From: Oligoflexus sp.
GTDB lineage: Bacteria; Bdellovibrionota_B; Oligoflexia; Oligoflexales; Oligoflexaceae
DNA length: 33,186 nucleotides
Assembly (NCBI GenBank): GCA_014377445.1
Contig: JACMPP010000132.1
Coordinates: forward strand, 1-33,186
Direction: 5' to 3'
Positions 7,588 to 17,694 of this stretch are shown in pieces (the stretch's first letter is position 1; every line of letters begins with the position of its first letter). The notes under the pieces are model-generated. The model ran no database searches, was not told where the DNA came from, and saw nothing but the letters and a program-made list of their open reading frames with translations. Both the position numbers and the translations under genes were made by a program.

Positions 7588-7613
7588 GCCTAGAATCCGC
7601 AAAGATTCTAGGC
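7588..7613 (-). terminator. terminator-like hairpin after the UvrA-like gene
   Basis: Perfect 10-bp stem GCCTAGAATC / GATTCTAGGC (7588-7597 and 7604-7613) with a 6-nt loop, 29 bp beyond the UvrA-like stop. On the minus strand it is followed by CTTTGCTTTC, a weak U-rich tract, so it probably ends the HAD-pdxA-uvrA-like transcript. Confidence 0.65.
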
Positions 7614-7641
7614 ATTCTGTACAGGTTTCTAACAGTCAGGG

Positions 7642-10173
7642 TTAAACTCCGTTTCGCAGCTCGGGAGGCACGTTTGCTGGCGGGCCTTCGTAGAGGAGTT
7701 GCCCTCCCTCATCGCCCGATTCAGGTCCCAGTTCGAGCAGCCAATCCGCAGCGTCGATGATCTGTTGATCGTGCTCGATCACGATCATCGTAACCCCTTG
7801 TTCCACCAGTTTATGCAGCTGATCGAGGAGGAGCTGTACATCCTTGAAGTGGAGTCCGACGGTCGGTTCATCCATCAAAAGTACGGTACCGGGCTGCACG
7901 CGTTTGCTCAGATAGGGCACGAGTTTAAGCCTTTGACTCTCGCCTCCGGAGAGGCTTGCACTTGGTTGACCCAGCTTCAAATAGGCCAAACCGAGGGCTA
8001 CGGCGGGTGCGAGTTTTCGTTCGATAGCGCGATGATTCTTGAAGCGTTCGTGGGCTTCCCCGATCGAAAGAGCCAGGACTTCCGAGAGGTTGAGGCCCTG
8101 GTAACGAATGTCCAAAAGATGCGGTTTATAGCGTTTTCCCTGACAAAGCGGGCAAAGAATTTCGGCATCGGCAAGGAACCTCATACTCAAGGTAAGAGTT
8201 CCTCGCCCCTTACATTCGGGGCAACGGCCTTCATCATTCGAGAAGGAAAAAGACGAGGCCGTCAGTCCGTAGATCTGAGCTTCGGGCAGCGAAGCGAACA
8301 AAGTCCTGAGGTCGGTGAAGATATCGAGATAGGTCGCCGGCATGCTCACCGAAGATTTGGCGATCGGTTTTCGGGAGATCATCGTGCAGGTATCGACTCG
8401 ATCTCCGCCTTTGAATCCCGCACAAAACCACGGATCGACCTTGGCCCGGGTCTTCGCCCGGTTCCGGGTGGGGAGCTGCTGATGGATATTATAATAGAGA
8501 GTCTTGAGCACGAGACTGCTTTTGCCCGCTCCACTTACCCCGCTCACCACCGTGAGGGCGCCGAAGGGAAAGCGGGCGCGCGGCATTTTCAAATTGTTGA
8601 GGCGTGGCTTGTCGATTTGGAGAAATTCTTTGAAATTGTTTTTCACCGCCTCCCGCTTGGGAGCGTTCAGGCGATCGTAAAGATGGAGCGCAGTTGCGGA
8701 AACCTTGGAATAAGCCAGCGCATCCTTCGGGTCGAACTGAGCAAGAAGCATTCCGCCCTGCACTCCGCCGCCAGGACCGAGATCGATGATCCAGTCGGCG
8801 CGACGCATCATGTCGGGATCGTGATCGACGATAATCACTGTGTTTCCCTGCTCCTTCAGACGTTCGATCGCTTTCCAAAGACGATCGATCTCGCGGGGGT
8901 GAAGACCCTGACTCGGTTCATCCAAAACATAGAGAACGCCCCGCAAATGTTCGTTGAGGATCGAACTCAGGCGAAGACGCTGCGCTTCGCCGTTCGAAAG
9001 CGAACGAATTCGGCGGCCGAGATGCAAATATCCCAGACCGATGTCGAGCATTCGCTGCGCGTGGTTCAAAAGATTGCCGAGGACGAGCTTCACGGCCGGG
9101 GATTCCGCGACAGGGCTATCGAGGCTTTCTTTGGCAAAATCATGAAGCTCTTTGATGGTGCTCATGTAGAACTTTTGTATCGAACGACCGCGAAATACTA
9201 TGGATTTCAGCTTGGGATCGAGCCCCGTGCCGTGGCAGTTGTGACAAACATCGGGCTCGAAACTTTCTTCGCCTTTCTCCTTTTCCTCCTCGTCCTCGAT
9301 AATGACTCCGCGTCCGTCACAATCCTCACAACGCCCGAGGGAGTTGGCGGAGAAATGTCTGGTATCCAGACGCGGCCATGCAAAGTGACAAATCGGGCAA
9401 CCGGCTTGGAGCGAGAGATGCTGTCCCGTGCGCGACTCGAGCTTGCCCTTACTATCTATAGTATGGATACAGGCCAGACCTTCGCCGAGTTGAAGTGAGG
9501 TTTCGATCGAGCGACGCAGTCTCTGCTCTTTGCTCGGATCCACTTTAAGTGAATCTATAATTAACGATATATCGTGCTTTTCATCTTTGGCCAGATTGGG
9601 AATTGGATCGATATCCACGAGTTTGCCGTCGATAAAGGCCTTGCTGTAGCCTTTTTTGACGAAGCCTTCGAGCTGCTTTTTGAACTGACCTTTTTTCTGG
9701 TTGGCCACGGTCACGGTCACGGCGATGGTTCGACCGTAGTACTGACTGCGGGCGAAACTCACAATTTCATCGAGGCTTCGGGCCTCGGTTGGCAGGTCAT
9801 GCGTTGGGCATCTTTTCTCGGCAAAACGAGCAAAAAGCACAGCGAGCATCTCGCCAATATCGCTGAGACTCGCCACACTGGCTCTCACCGAAGCCTGTGT
9901 TTCGTTCTGCGCGAGAGCAATCGCTGGCGATAATCCACTTGCACTTCGCAAAGCGGGCCTCGCGCCGAGATCCAGAAACTGCCTTGAATAGTGGGAAAGC
10001 GTGTAGAAAAATCGCCGATTTGCCTCGGCGAGGATGGTGTCAAAAGCCAGCGAGGACTTGCCCGATCCGCTGACTCCGGTCACGACCGTAATCTTCTGGC
10101 GAGGAATGCTCAGATCGATCTGTTTTAGATTATGCTCATGAGCGCCTCTGATCTCGATCGTCTTATGTTCCAC
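7642..10173 (-). CDS. UvrA-like ABC ATPase (excinuclease ABC subunit A paralogue)
   Basis: 843 residues, GTG start 3 nt after the pdxA stop. It has the two-ABC layout of UvrA. First half: Walker A GVSGSGKSS near 33-41, a zinc-finger pair (CPIC...CEDC, CHNC) and the variant signature LSNGEAQR with LDEPSQGLH. Second half: GVSGAGKSS, a second finger (CPEC...CPLC), LSGGESQR and MDEPTVGLHF. It is about 100 residues shorter than housekeeping UvrA (about 940). The UvrB-binding stretch seems present (RCPTHDLP through CPICHFAW), so the shortening lies elsewhere. It binds DNA and hydrolyses ATP; a role in nucleotide excision repair, or a UvrA2/drug-resistance type role, is possible. The clustering with pdxA has no obvious functional logic. 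Confidence 0.9.
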   Translation of the reverse strand: MEHKTIEIRGAHEHNLKQIDLSIPRQKITVVTGVSGSGKSSLAFDTILAEANRRFFYTLSHYSRQFLDLGARPALRSASGLSPAIALAQNETQASVRASVASLSDIGEMLAVLFARFAEKRCPTHDLPTEARSLDEIVSFARSQYYGRTIAVTVTVANQKKGQFKKQLEGFVKKGYSKAFIDGKLVDIDPIPNLAKDEKHDISLIIDSLKVDPSKEQRLRRSIETSLQLGEGLACIHTIDSKGKLESRTGQHLSLQAGCPICHFAWPRLDTRHFSANSLGRCEDCDGRGVIIEDEEEKEKGEESFEPDVCHNCHGTGLDPKLKSIVFRGRSIQKFYMSTIKELHDFAKESLDSPVAESPAVKLVLGNLLNHAQRMLDIGLGYLHLGRRIRSLSNGEAQRLRLSSILNEHLRGVLYVLDEPSQGLHPREIDRLWKAIERLKEQGNTVIIVDHDPDMMRRADWIIDLGPGGGVQGGMLLAQFDPKDALAYSKVSATALHLYDRLNAPKREAVKNNFKEFLQIDKPRLNNLKMPRARFPFGALTVVSGVSGAGKSSLVLKTLYYNIHQQLPTRNRAKTRAKVDPWFCAGFKGGDRVDTCTMISRKPIAKSSVSMPATYLDIFTDLRTLFASLPEAQIYGLTASSFSFSNDEGRCPECKGRGTLTLSMRFLADAEILCPLCQGKRYKPHLLDIRYQGLNLSEVLALSIGEAHERFKNHRAIERKLAPAVALGLAYLKLGQPSASLSGGESQRLKLVPYLSKRVQPGTVLLMDEPTVGLHFKDVQLLLDQLHKLVEQGVTMIVIEHDQQIIDAADWLLELGPESGDEGGQLLYEGPPANVPPELRNGV

Positions 10174-10176
10174 AGG

Positions 10177-11154
10177 TCACCATCCTAAATAGCTGAGAGC
10201 ATGTTCCAGGCAGAGGCGAAAACTATCTTCTTTCGCGAGATTTTTGCCATAAAGTTCACCCGCGGGCCCATGATCGGGAGAAATTCGGAGGTGCGGGAGT
10301 CCTCCACTGATATTTACTGCATCATAAAAATGCAGAGACTTCAGGGGACCGAGTCCTTGGTCATGATACATGGCCAGGACCGCATCGAAATTTCCTTGCC
10401 AGGCCGAAAAGAAAATCGTGTCCGCCGGCTTCGGGCCGACGACGTTCATCCCTAGTTTTCGCATACGCTCTACGGCCGGAGCAAGGATGAGCTGATCCTC
10501 GTCACCGAAGAGGCCACCGTCTCCAGCATGGGGATTTAAGGCCGCGACCACGATTCTGGGGTCCGGTATTTTAAGGATTTTTTTCAGACTCTCTTCGAGC
10601 TTCACCAATTTTTGGCAAATTAATTCTTCGGTTATCAACTTCGGCACATCGGCGAGTCGCACATGATTCGTCGCGAGGGCCACCCGTAATTTCGTGCCGG
10701 CAAGGATCATGATTCCGGCTTCCTGCCATAATTCACAAAAAAACTCGGTTTGTCCGGGGTAATTGAAGCCGGCAGTCGACGAGGCATATTTGTCGATCGG
10801 CGCCGTCACTACTGCCAGTTTGGAGCTAGGTTTTAGGGTCTTTAATGTATCGAGAGCAAGTTTGGAGATCATGCCACGTTCGAGTACGGACAAATTCTTG
10901 GGCGATGTGGAATAGTTTCCTTGGCCAATGTCCAAAAAATAGAGGCCAGGGGAAGTCGCTTCGGCCCAGGAATTTATGGGCTGAAAGCTCACAGCGTTGC
11001 CGCTGAGTTCCTTGACCTGCACCTGCCACTGCTCCCAAGCGCCCACCATTACGGTCGGACCTTTGAGATCATAAGGTTTCGCCCAGAGATTTTTGAGTCG
11101 GAGCAGGCATTCGATGCTGACGCCGTAGGGGTCGCCAAGGGTGATGACGAGCAT
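10177..11154 (-). CDS. pdxA: 4-hydroxythreonine-4-phosphate dehydrogenase
   Basis: 325 residues. The start is placed at MLVITLGDP (11154): GGAG lies 9 nt upstream and the ATG follows the HAD stop by 2 nt; an in-frame ATG 15 nt earlier overlaps the HAD gene and lacks a good site. Family marks: N-terminal TLGDPYG; metal-binding His in ATNHVRLADVP, in MYHDQGLGPLK and in DHGPAGE; NPHAGDGGLFGDED; and GPKPADTIFF. The enzyme oxidises 4-phosphohydroxy-L-threonine in DXP-dependent pyridoxal phosphate synthesis in the cytosol. The N-terminus reads GDPYGVSIE where GDPAGIGPE is usual, a small deviation next to the substrate pocket. Confidence 0.92.
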   Translation of the reverse strand: MLVITLGDPYGVSIECLLRLKNLWAKPYDLKGPTVMVGAWEQWQVQVKELSGNAVSFQPINSWAEATSPGLYFLDIGQGNYSTSPKNLSVLERGMISKLALDTLKTLKPSSKLAVVTAPIDKYASSTAGFNYPGQTEFFCELWQEAGIMILAGTKLRVALATNHVRLADVPKLITEELICQKLVKLEESLKKILKIPDPRIVVAALNPHAGDGGLFGDEDQLILAPAVERMRKLGMNVVGPKPADTIFFSAWQGNFDAVLAMYHDQGLGPLKSLHFYDAVNISGGLPHLRISPDHGPAGELYGKNLAKEDSFRLCLEHALSYLGW

Positions 11155-11156
11155 GA

Positions 11157-12008
11157 TCAGGGTCTCCATTCTGGCAAAATATAGGTTGGGACGGGATCAT
11201 TTTTATCCCTATTTTTTTCCCAGACATCGACACGAACCATGCCAGTACCTACCAAAATACTGTCCAATCCGCAGCTTTGGGCTCCACGAATGTCGGTTTC
11301 CAATTGATCGCCGACCATCAAAAGATTTTTGGTTCCGGCTTTTTTGATCGCTTCCTCGAAAATTCGGGGAAAAGGTTTCCCCAATTTTACAAACTTTGGA
11401 GCATCCACACCCAGTCTTGCAACGAGCGCAGCTTCTAAAAGCAGCGCAAAACTCCCCGCAGTTATCCCAAAGCGCCGTGTTTGCTGCGGGTAAATCAGGT
11501 CAGGATTGGTAAGAATGAGGTGGACTGGCAAAGATTTTTCCACGCGTGTGACTACGGTGGAGAGGACTTCTTCCAAGGTATCCAGTAGGGGATAATCAGT
11601 TTGATTGGCCAGAACGACGACCGAGTAATCGTCAGTTTCCAGAGGATTTACGACGATACCGCCCGCTTCCTCTGCGTAGGTGGCCGAACTTTTGGTCCCT
11701 AAAACCGCGGTGCGACTGCCCATCAAACCACTCTCTGCATAGTATCCCTTGAGCAAAGAAGCGGAGTTGATGATATCGTCCGGTTCGAGTTTTAGACCCA
11801 ATCGCCGATACATGCTTACCGTTTCCAAAAGGGTTCGAGAACTTCCATTCGTGAGTATCCAGCACGGTTTGCCGGCCTGCCGGAGACTTCGAAAAGTCGA
11901 AACGCAGCTTTCTATCAATCCCTTGCCGTCGTATAAGACGCCATAAGCATCGAAGAGAAAACCATCGTAGCGGTCCTTGAGAGATTCCAGATTGTAGAGA
12001 GTTTGCAT
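11157..12008 (-). CDS. HAD-IIA family phosphatase (NagD / pyridoxal-phosphatase superfamily)
   Basis: 283 residues. Motif I FDAYGVLYDG (nucleophile and acid Asp), motif II TNGSS, a C2 cap, motif III Lys in KLGKPFP and motif IV VGDQLETDI are all present, giving a complete HAD-IIA phosphatase. It is the first gene of an operon with pdxA (2 nt apart) and the UvrA-like gene. Because the animal pyridoxal phosphatase belongs to the same HAD-IIA class and the neighbour makes PLP, a role in vitamin B6 phosphate balance is a reasonable guess, but only a guess; nucleotide or sugar phosphates are equally possible substrates. It diverges from folK across a 74-bp gap. Confidence 0.82.
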   Translation of the reverse strand: MQTLYNLESLKDRYDGFLFDAYGVLYDGKGLIESCVSTFRSLRQAGKPCWILTNGSSRTLLETVSMYRRLGLKLEPDDIINSASLLKGYYAESGLMGSRTAVLGTKSSATYAEEAGGIVVNPLETDDYSVVVLANQTDYPLLDTLEEVLSTVVTRVEKSLPVHLILTNPDLIYPQQTRRFGITAGSFALLLEAALVARLGVDAPKFVKLGKPFPRIFEEAIKKAGTKNLLMVGDQLETDIRGAQSCGLDSILVGTGMVRVDVWEKNRDKNDPVPTYILPEWRP

Positions 12009-12025
12009 GTTTCTGCCAAAATTCT

Positions 12026-12054
12026 TTGCGATCAGGATCGGATCTACCTAATAT
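12026..12054 (+). promoter_or_regulatory. probable sigma70-type promoter of folK
   Basis: TTGCGA (12026-12031), a 17-bp spacer, and TAATAT (12049-12054). The -10 box ends 28 bp before the folK GTG, giving a short leader that includes the GGAGG ribosome site. Confidence 0.6.
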
Positions 12055-12082
12055 GACCGGATCCTACATCGCGGAGGATTAA

Positions 12083-12574
12083 GTGAATACCTTTCTTATA
12101 GCCCTCGGTTCCAACCTAGGCGATCGCAAATATTATCTGGATCGAGCTATCGATGCTATTGCGACTCGTTGCGGCAAAGTCACTGATATCGCCAAAGTCC
12201 TGGAAACACAGCCCCTCGGTGCCGCCGATCAAAGCTTTTTTAACACAGCTCTGCTCTGCGAATCTTCGCTCGGGCCCGAGGCCATGCTCAAGACCCTCTT
12301 GGAGATTGAAAGCGATCTAGGGCGCGTACGCAGCGAACGATGGGGTAATCGCACCATCGACTGCGATATCATCCTGTGGAAGGCCAAGGACCAAAGCTAC
12401 CCGATCTATGCGAGTGAGAGCCTCATTATCCCCCATCCAGAGGCGATAGGGAGAGACTTTGTTCTCGAACCTTGCGCAGAGATTGCGGCGGAATGGATTC
12501 ACCCGCAGAAAGCGATAACGCTGGGAGAATTATGGAGAAATTTTCAGAAAGACTCTGAAAAGCAGGGGAATTAG
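12083..12574 (+). CDS. folK: 2-amino-4-hydroxy-6-hydroxymethyldihydropteridine pyrophosphokinase (HPPK)
   Basis: 163 residues, normal for FolK. GTG start at 12083 with GGAGG 5 nt upstream. N-terminal IALGSNLGDR, then LETQPLG with SFFNTAL, the LLEIESDLGRVRSERWGNRTIDCDIILW segment with the two metal-binding Asp residues in DCDI, and the IPHPEAIGRDFVLEPCAEIA end are textbook HPPK. It transfers pyrophosphate from ATP to the pterin in folate synthesis, in the cytosol. It is a single gene: folB and folP are not next to it. Convergent with the HU gene, with a terminator hairpin between. Confidence 0.95.
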   Translation: MNTFLIALGSNLGDRKYYLDRAIDAIATRCGKVTDIAKVLETQPLGAADQSFFNTALLCESSLGPEAMLKTLLEIESDLGRVRSERWGNRTIDCDIILWKAKDQSYPIYASESLIIPHPEAIGRDFVLEPCAEIAAEWIHPQKAITLGELWRNFQKDSEKQGN

Positions 12575-12617
12575 CCTGTCGAAAATACCTATGCATTGTA
12601 GGCTTCTTCATAAAATC

Positions 12618-12643
12618 GAAAAAAAGTGGTCCAAAGGACCACT
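12618..12643 (-). terminator. Rho-independent terminator of the HU gene (may also stop folK)
   Basis: AGTGGTCC / GGACCACT, an 8-bp perfect stem with a 3-nt loop (12625-12643), running on the minus strand into T7 (12625-12619). On the plus strand the downstream tract is not U-rich. Two smaller hairpins, GGGGA/TCCCC near 12655-12674 and TAGTC/GACTA near 12685-12697, lie between it and the HU stop. Confidence 0.85.
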
Positions 12644-12694
12644 CTTATCAAAAAGGGGAAGTGTGAGCTCCCCCTATACAGTCTAGTCTAAAGA

Positions 12695-13135
12695 CTAAAC
12701 CATGTCCTTCAAGCCCTTAAGAGCGCGAACTTTAACTACGTTACGTGCTGGTTTAGCTTTGAAAGTCATTTCTTCGCCAGTGAAAGGGTTGGTACCTTTA
12801 CGAGCTTTTGTAGCTGGTTTCTTGGTAACAGTGACTTTCATGAGGCCAGGAACTGTGAAAGTACCTGGGCCTTTTGTTAGATCGTTACCGATCAAAGCAC
12901 CAAGAGACTCAAATACGCCGCCAATTTCTTTCTTAGTCAAGCCAGTTTGATCCGAAAGAGTAGCCAAGATTTGGCTCTTTGTACGGACTTTAGAGACTTT
13001 GTCGAAGGATTTAGGACCTGTTGAAGCAGCGCGTGGCTCTTTTTTAGCTTTTGCAGCTTTAGGAGCAACTTTAGCAGCTGGTTTCTTCGTTGCCTTAGCA
13101 GCAGTCTTCTTAACTTTAGCTTTTTTCTTAGCCAT
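12695..13135 (-). CDS. HU-family nucleoid protein with lysine/alanine-rich H1-like N-terminal tail
   Basis: 146 residues; ATG at 13135 with GGAGG 9 nt upstream. Residues 1-about 45 are an alternating Lys/Ala/Pro tail (AKKKAKVKKTAAKATKKPAA...). From about 50 the HU/IHF fold follows: the helical KSQILATLSDQTGLTKKEI stretch, GPGTFTVPGL, and the DNA-binding arm KKPATKARKGTNPFTGEEM with the Pro that intercalates DNA. HU dimers bend and wrap DNA; the tail resembles eukaryotic H1 and would add non-specific backbone binding. In mycobacterial HupB the comparable tail is C-terminal, so the N-terminal position is notable. Codons favour GCT and AAG, as in the other Lys-rich gene at 18443, which suggests high expression. 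Single-gene unit. Confidence 0.9.
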   Translation of the reverse strand: MAKKKAKVKKTAAKATKKPAAKVAPKAAKAKKEPRAASTGPKSFDKVSKVRTKSQILATLSDQTGLTKKEIGGVFESLGALIGNDLTKGPGTFTVPGLMKVTVTKKPATKARKGTNPFTGEEMTFKAKPARNVVKVRALKGLKDMV

Positions 13136-13185
13136 AGGATCTCGACCTCCAAAAAAATAAGAATGAGCGATGGTGCATGCTCTAT

Positions 13186-13215
13186 AAATTACGATAGATG
13201 AGCAGAAAAAATCAA
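13186..13215 (-). promoter_or_regulatory. possible promoter of the HU gene
   Basis: On the minus strand TTGATT (13215-13210), an 18-bp spacer, and TAATTT (13191-13186), about 50 bp before the HU ATG. Both boxes are two mismatches or fewer from consensus. Confidence 0.4.
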
Positions 13216-13396
13216 GCTGCTCTTGATGCACCAATTACAAAAGTGAAATTTGGAGATACATCAATTTAATGAGAGGATGCAAGAATTTTAGCTCATTCAA
13301 AGCATTTTTTAGGTTATTCTTGTCAGTAGGAATGACCCGAATTTTTTTTGATTTGCCCCCTGGCCATACCCTCAAGCAGCTTGTTTTGGAGTTTTT

Positions 13397-14569
13397 ATGA
13401 AAAAAAGCCTGTCGCCAAAGGAGATCTTGGGGGCAAAATCCGTCCTGGTGATAGAGCCGACTCTCAATTACAGGAACTCGATCAAGGGCTTTTTATCGAA
13501 TCTGAAGGTCGCCAACTTCAAATTCGTGTCGACCGTCAAGGAAGCTAAGGTAGCCCTACTGACTCTGGACGTGGGCCTGTTTATCTGTGAATGGAGCCTG
13601 AAACAGACGAATGGAATCCAGTTCTGTCGGGAGATTCGAGAAAACAGCCGCTTCCAAGCTATACCTTTTCTGCTGCTCTCGGTAGAGAATCTAAAGAAAG
13701 ATGTGATCCTCGCCAGTGAAGTCGGGATCGATGGGTATTTATTGAAACCCTTTAGTTATGAAGAATTCCGCGAGGCCGTGCTGAACTCCCTGAAAGTCCA
13801 AAACGTCCCTACATTGATCAACCGTAGTATTCAGGATGCACAGACTGTTATGGAAAACGGTGGCCTGGAGCAGGCCGAGGAGCTCTTCAATAAGATCATA
13901 GCTCAGGCCCCTCTCTCAGCGCGCGCCTGGCATGGTTTGGCGCAAATTGCCGACAAAAAGGGTGATCAGGGAAAATCGGTTGAACTTCTGAAACGCGCGA
14001 TCGACATGAATCCTGATTATGTAGATGCCCTGAGAGAGCTGATCGAGATGCTGGCGATACGCGGGCCGGTGCGCGATTTGCTGCTCTATTGCACCAAGGC
14101 TCACGAGATCAGTCCGGAGAACCCCAAGTACACTCTGATCCTCGCCAAGGCCCATCTCGAGGAGGAGGATTACACCAGCTCGGAATATTTTTTCAAAAAA
14201 ACCATCCGGCTCTCCCCCAAACTCGCGCAAGCTTACAAAGGCCTGGGTCGTCTCTATATGATCCAGGAGGATTACGATTCGGCCATGAAGAATTTTGAGA
14301 AATCACTCGATCTCGATGAGCAGGATGTCAGTACTCTAAATTCCCTAGGCATGACTTACGTCAAACTCGAGAAATTCCAGGAAGGAATCGATAAATACCA
14401 GGCGGCTCTGAAGATTAGGCCCAATGATCACAGGATATTATTCAACCTCGGCTATGCCAAAGAAAAGATCAACGACCTCGAAAGCGCCTGCTATTTTTAC
14501 CAGCAAGTCCTCAGTATGAAGCCCGAATTCGACAAAGCCCAGCGCCGCCTCAAGGCGCTCGGCAAATAA
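13397..14569 (+). CDS. receiver-domain protein with TPR repeats; phospho-acceptor position is Glu
   Basis: 390 residues; ATG at 13397 with GGAG 5 nt upstream. Residues about 13-130 follow the CheY-like receiver fold, but the acidic pair is reduced to IEP (Glu20) and the phosphorylation site reads FICEWS, i.e. Glu65 where Asp is expected. Ser95 (LLLS) and Lys117 (LLKPF) are kept. From about 145 to the end there are roughly six tetratricopeptide repeats (ARAWHGLAQIADKKGD, AYKGLGRLYMIQEDYD, TLNSLGMTYVKLEKFQ and so on). So it is likely a constitutive or partner-binding pseudo-receiver joined to a protein-interaction scaffold. No histidine kinase is adjacent. Single gene with its own terminator. 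Confidence 0.85.
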   Translation: MKKSLSPKEILGAKSVLVIEPTLNYRNSIKGFLSNLKVANFKFVSTVKEAKVALLTLDVGLFICEWSLKQTNGIQFCREIRENSRFQAIPFLLLSVENLKKDVILASEVGIDGYLLKPFSYEEFREAVLNSLKVQNVPTLINRSIQDAQTVMENGGLEQAEELFNKIIAQAPLSARAWHGLAQIADKKGDQGKSVELLKRAIDMNPDYVDALRELIEMLAIRGPVRDLLLYCTKAHEISPENPKYTLILAKAHLEEEDYTSSEYFFKKTIRLSPKLAQAYKGLGRLYMIQEDYDSAMKNFEKSLDLDEQDVSTLNSLGMTYVKLEKFQEGIDKYQAALKIRPNDHRILFNLGYAKEKINDLESACYFYQQVLSMKPEFDKAQRRLKALGK

Positions 14570-14570
14570 A

Positions 14571-14606
14571 AAAAGGGGATTGCTCATCGACAACCCCATC
14601 TTTTTT
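14571..14606. terminator. bidirectional terminator between the receiver-TPR gene and acetoacetyl-CoA synthetase
   Basis: GGGG(A)TTG pairs with CAACCCC around an 8-nt loop, flanked by A6 on the left (14571-14574 region) and T6 on the right (14601-14606). It lies directly behind the stop codon at 14567-14569 and about 50 bp from the end of the convergent gene. Confidence 0.8.
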
Positions 14607-14654
14607 GGGCCCAAAGCCCGATCGTCTGAAGACGCGAACGCTTCTAAGGGGCCT

Positions 14655-16637
<1,983 letters not shown>

Positions 16638-16725
16638 TTCAACTCTCCTTTGAACGCGAGACGGTTGAAATTTGATAGCAAAGAAGGGGGGAAATTGGAA
16701 GCGAAGGCGTGGTTGGAAAGGGGTG

Positions 16726-16749
16726 GAAGGGAGAGAATAACCTCCCTTC
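16726..16749. terminator. hairpin between the IrrE-like gene and acetoacetyl-CoA synthetase
   Basis: GAAGGGAG (16726-16733) and CTCCCTTC (16742-16749) form a perfect 8-bp stem with an 8-nt loop, 31 bp beyond the IrrE-like stop on the minus strand. There is no clear T-tract, so it may terminate weakly or only protect the 3' end. Confidence 0.5.
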
Positions 16750-16779
16750 TTGACCGATCAAAAGAGGCTGAAATGCTCG

Positions 16780-17694
16780 CTACTCATCGACTGATTTGTC
16801 AATTTTTCGCGCGAGTTGCCTGAGTCGCTCGAGACCGGGCGACGCGGATGCGGGCGGAGCCATCTCCGTACGCTCGCCTTCCATTTTATAGGTGCGGGCC
16901 GCTACACTTCGGTTAACCCGCGCCAGACTTGATAGGTCTTGATTCGACAACTTCGCTTCACTTTTCGTCGCTTTCACCAAAGGTTTTTCATTTTTCGCTT
17001 CCGGAGGGGTGGTCGTGCGTTCCCTTCTTACATCCGCTGCGGCAGGTGTTGCAGCGGCCCGAGGAGCGACCGGTTTTTGGGTCGTGGTTTCGGTCCTCGG
17101 TCTTGCCGGGCGGACTGTGATAACGGGGGCTTTTTCGGCCCCGAACAAACCGAGTCTCTCGAGCCGGAGTTCCAGCAACGGGAGCTCGACATTGAAGAAC
17201 GCTGCTGCATCTTTTCTCGACGAAAGCGTACTAAGCGCCTTCTTTACCATTCCCTTAGGAAGGAGCAGGGAGAGCGCGAATTCGTCGACGGCGGTCCCGA
17301 GATTTGGTTCCAACAAAAGGGCACGGAGGGGGCTCGTCTTTTTTTCAAAAATAGTTCGTTGCAATTCTCCCTTGGCCATTTTAGGTTGCAGGTCCAAAAA
17401 TACATGACCGAGCAACTGGGCTAAGATGTAATTTTGTTCCCGAATACTTTTGATTTCGGGGTGGATGGAGAAGACGATTCGAAACTGCCCGTTCGCATCC
17501 CAGGCTTCGAGTCGGGCCGCACCCTTTTGAACGGTATTATCGATTTTAATCTCCGCGTTGGAACAGAGTTCGGCAACTCGAAGGTTAGGAACAAACACCT
17601 GCTGCTCACCAAAATACTTTCGAACAAGGCAGGCTACCGCTTCCAGATCACCCTTTTCCGCTTGCTGTAAGATTTCAGGAAATATCGCAAACAT
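16780..17694 (-). CDS. ImmA/IrrE-like protein lacking the HE catalytic pair, with disordered C-terminus
   Basis: 304 residues; ATG at 17694 with AGGGGG 6 nt upstream. Residues about 20-155 follow the ImmA/IrrE metallopeptidase layout: an IVFSIHPEIKSIREQNYI strand and helix, then LAQLLGHVFLD at 91-101 where the family has AHELGHxLLH, and AVDEFALSLLLPKGMV at 135-150 for EANxFAxxLLMP. His97 is kept, but the zinc His and catalytic Glu are Gln93 and Leu94, and the third ligand Glu is replaced by Ala. It should therefore be proteolytically inactive. Residues about 190-304 are Pro/Ala/Arg/Lys-rich and probably disordered, ending in a helix (GLERLRQLARKID). Role unknown: perhaps a repressor-binding or regulatory pseudoenzyme. 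Confidence 0.6.
   Translation of the reverse strand: MFAIFPEILQQAEKGDLEAVACLVRKYFGEQQVFVPNLRVAELCSNAEIKIDNTVQKGAARLEAWDANGQFRIVFSIHPEIKSIREQNYILAQLLGHVFLDLQPKMAKGELQRTIFEKKTSPLRALLLEPNLGTAVDEFALSLLLPKGMVKKALSTLSSRKDAAAFFNVELPLLELRLERLGLFGAEKAPVITVRPARPRTETTTQKPVAPRAAATPAAADVRRERTTTPPEAKNEKPLVKATKSEAKLSNQDLSSLARVNRSVAARTYKMEGERTEMAPPASASPGLERLRQLARKIDKSVDE

Noticed and set aside
7699..9498. 599-residue open frame on the plus strand
   Set aside because: It is antisense to the UvrA-like gene, which has full family motifs; the antisense frame has no recognisable domain and reflects codon bias of the real gene.
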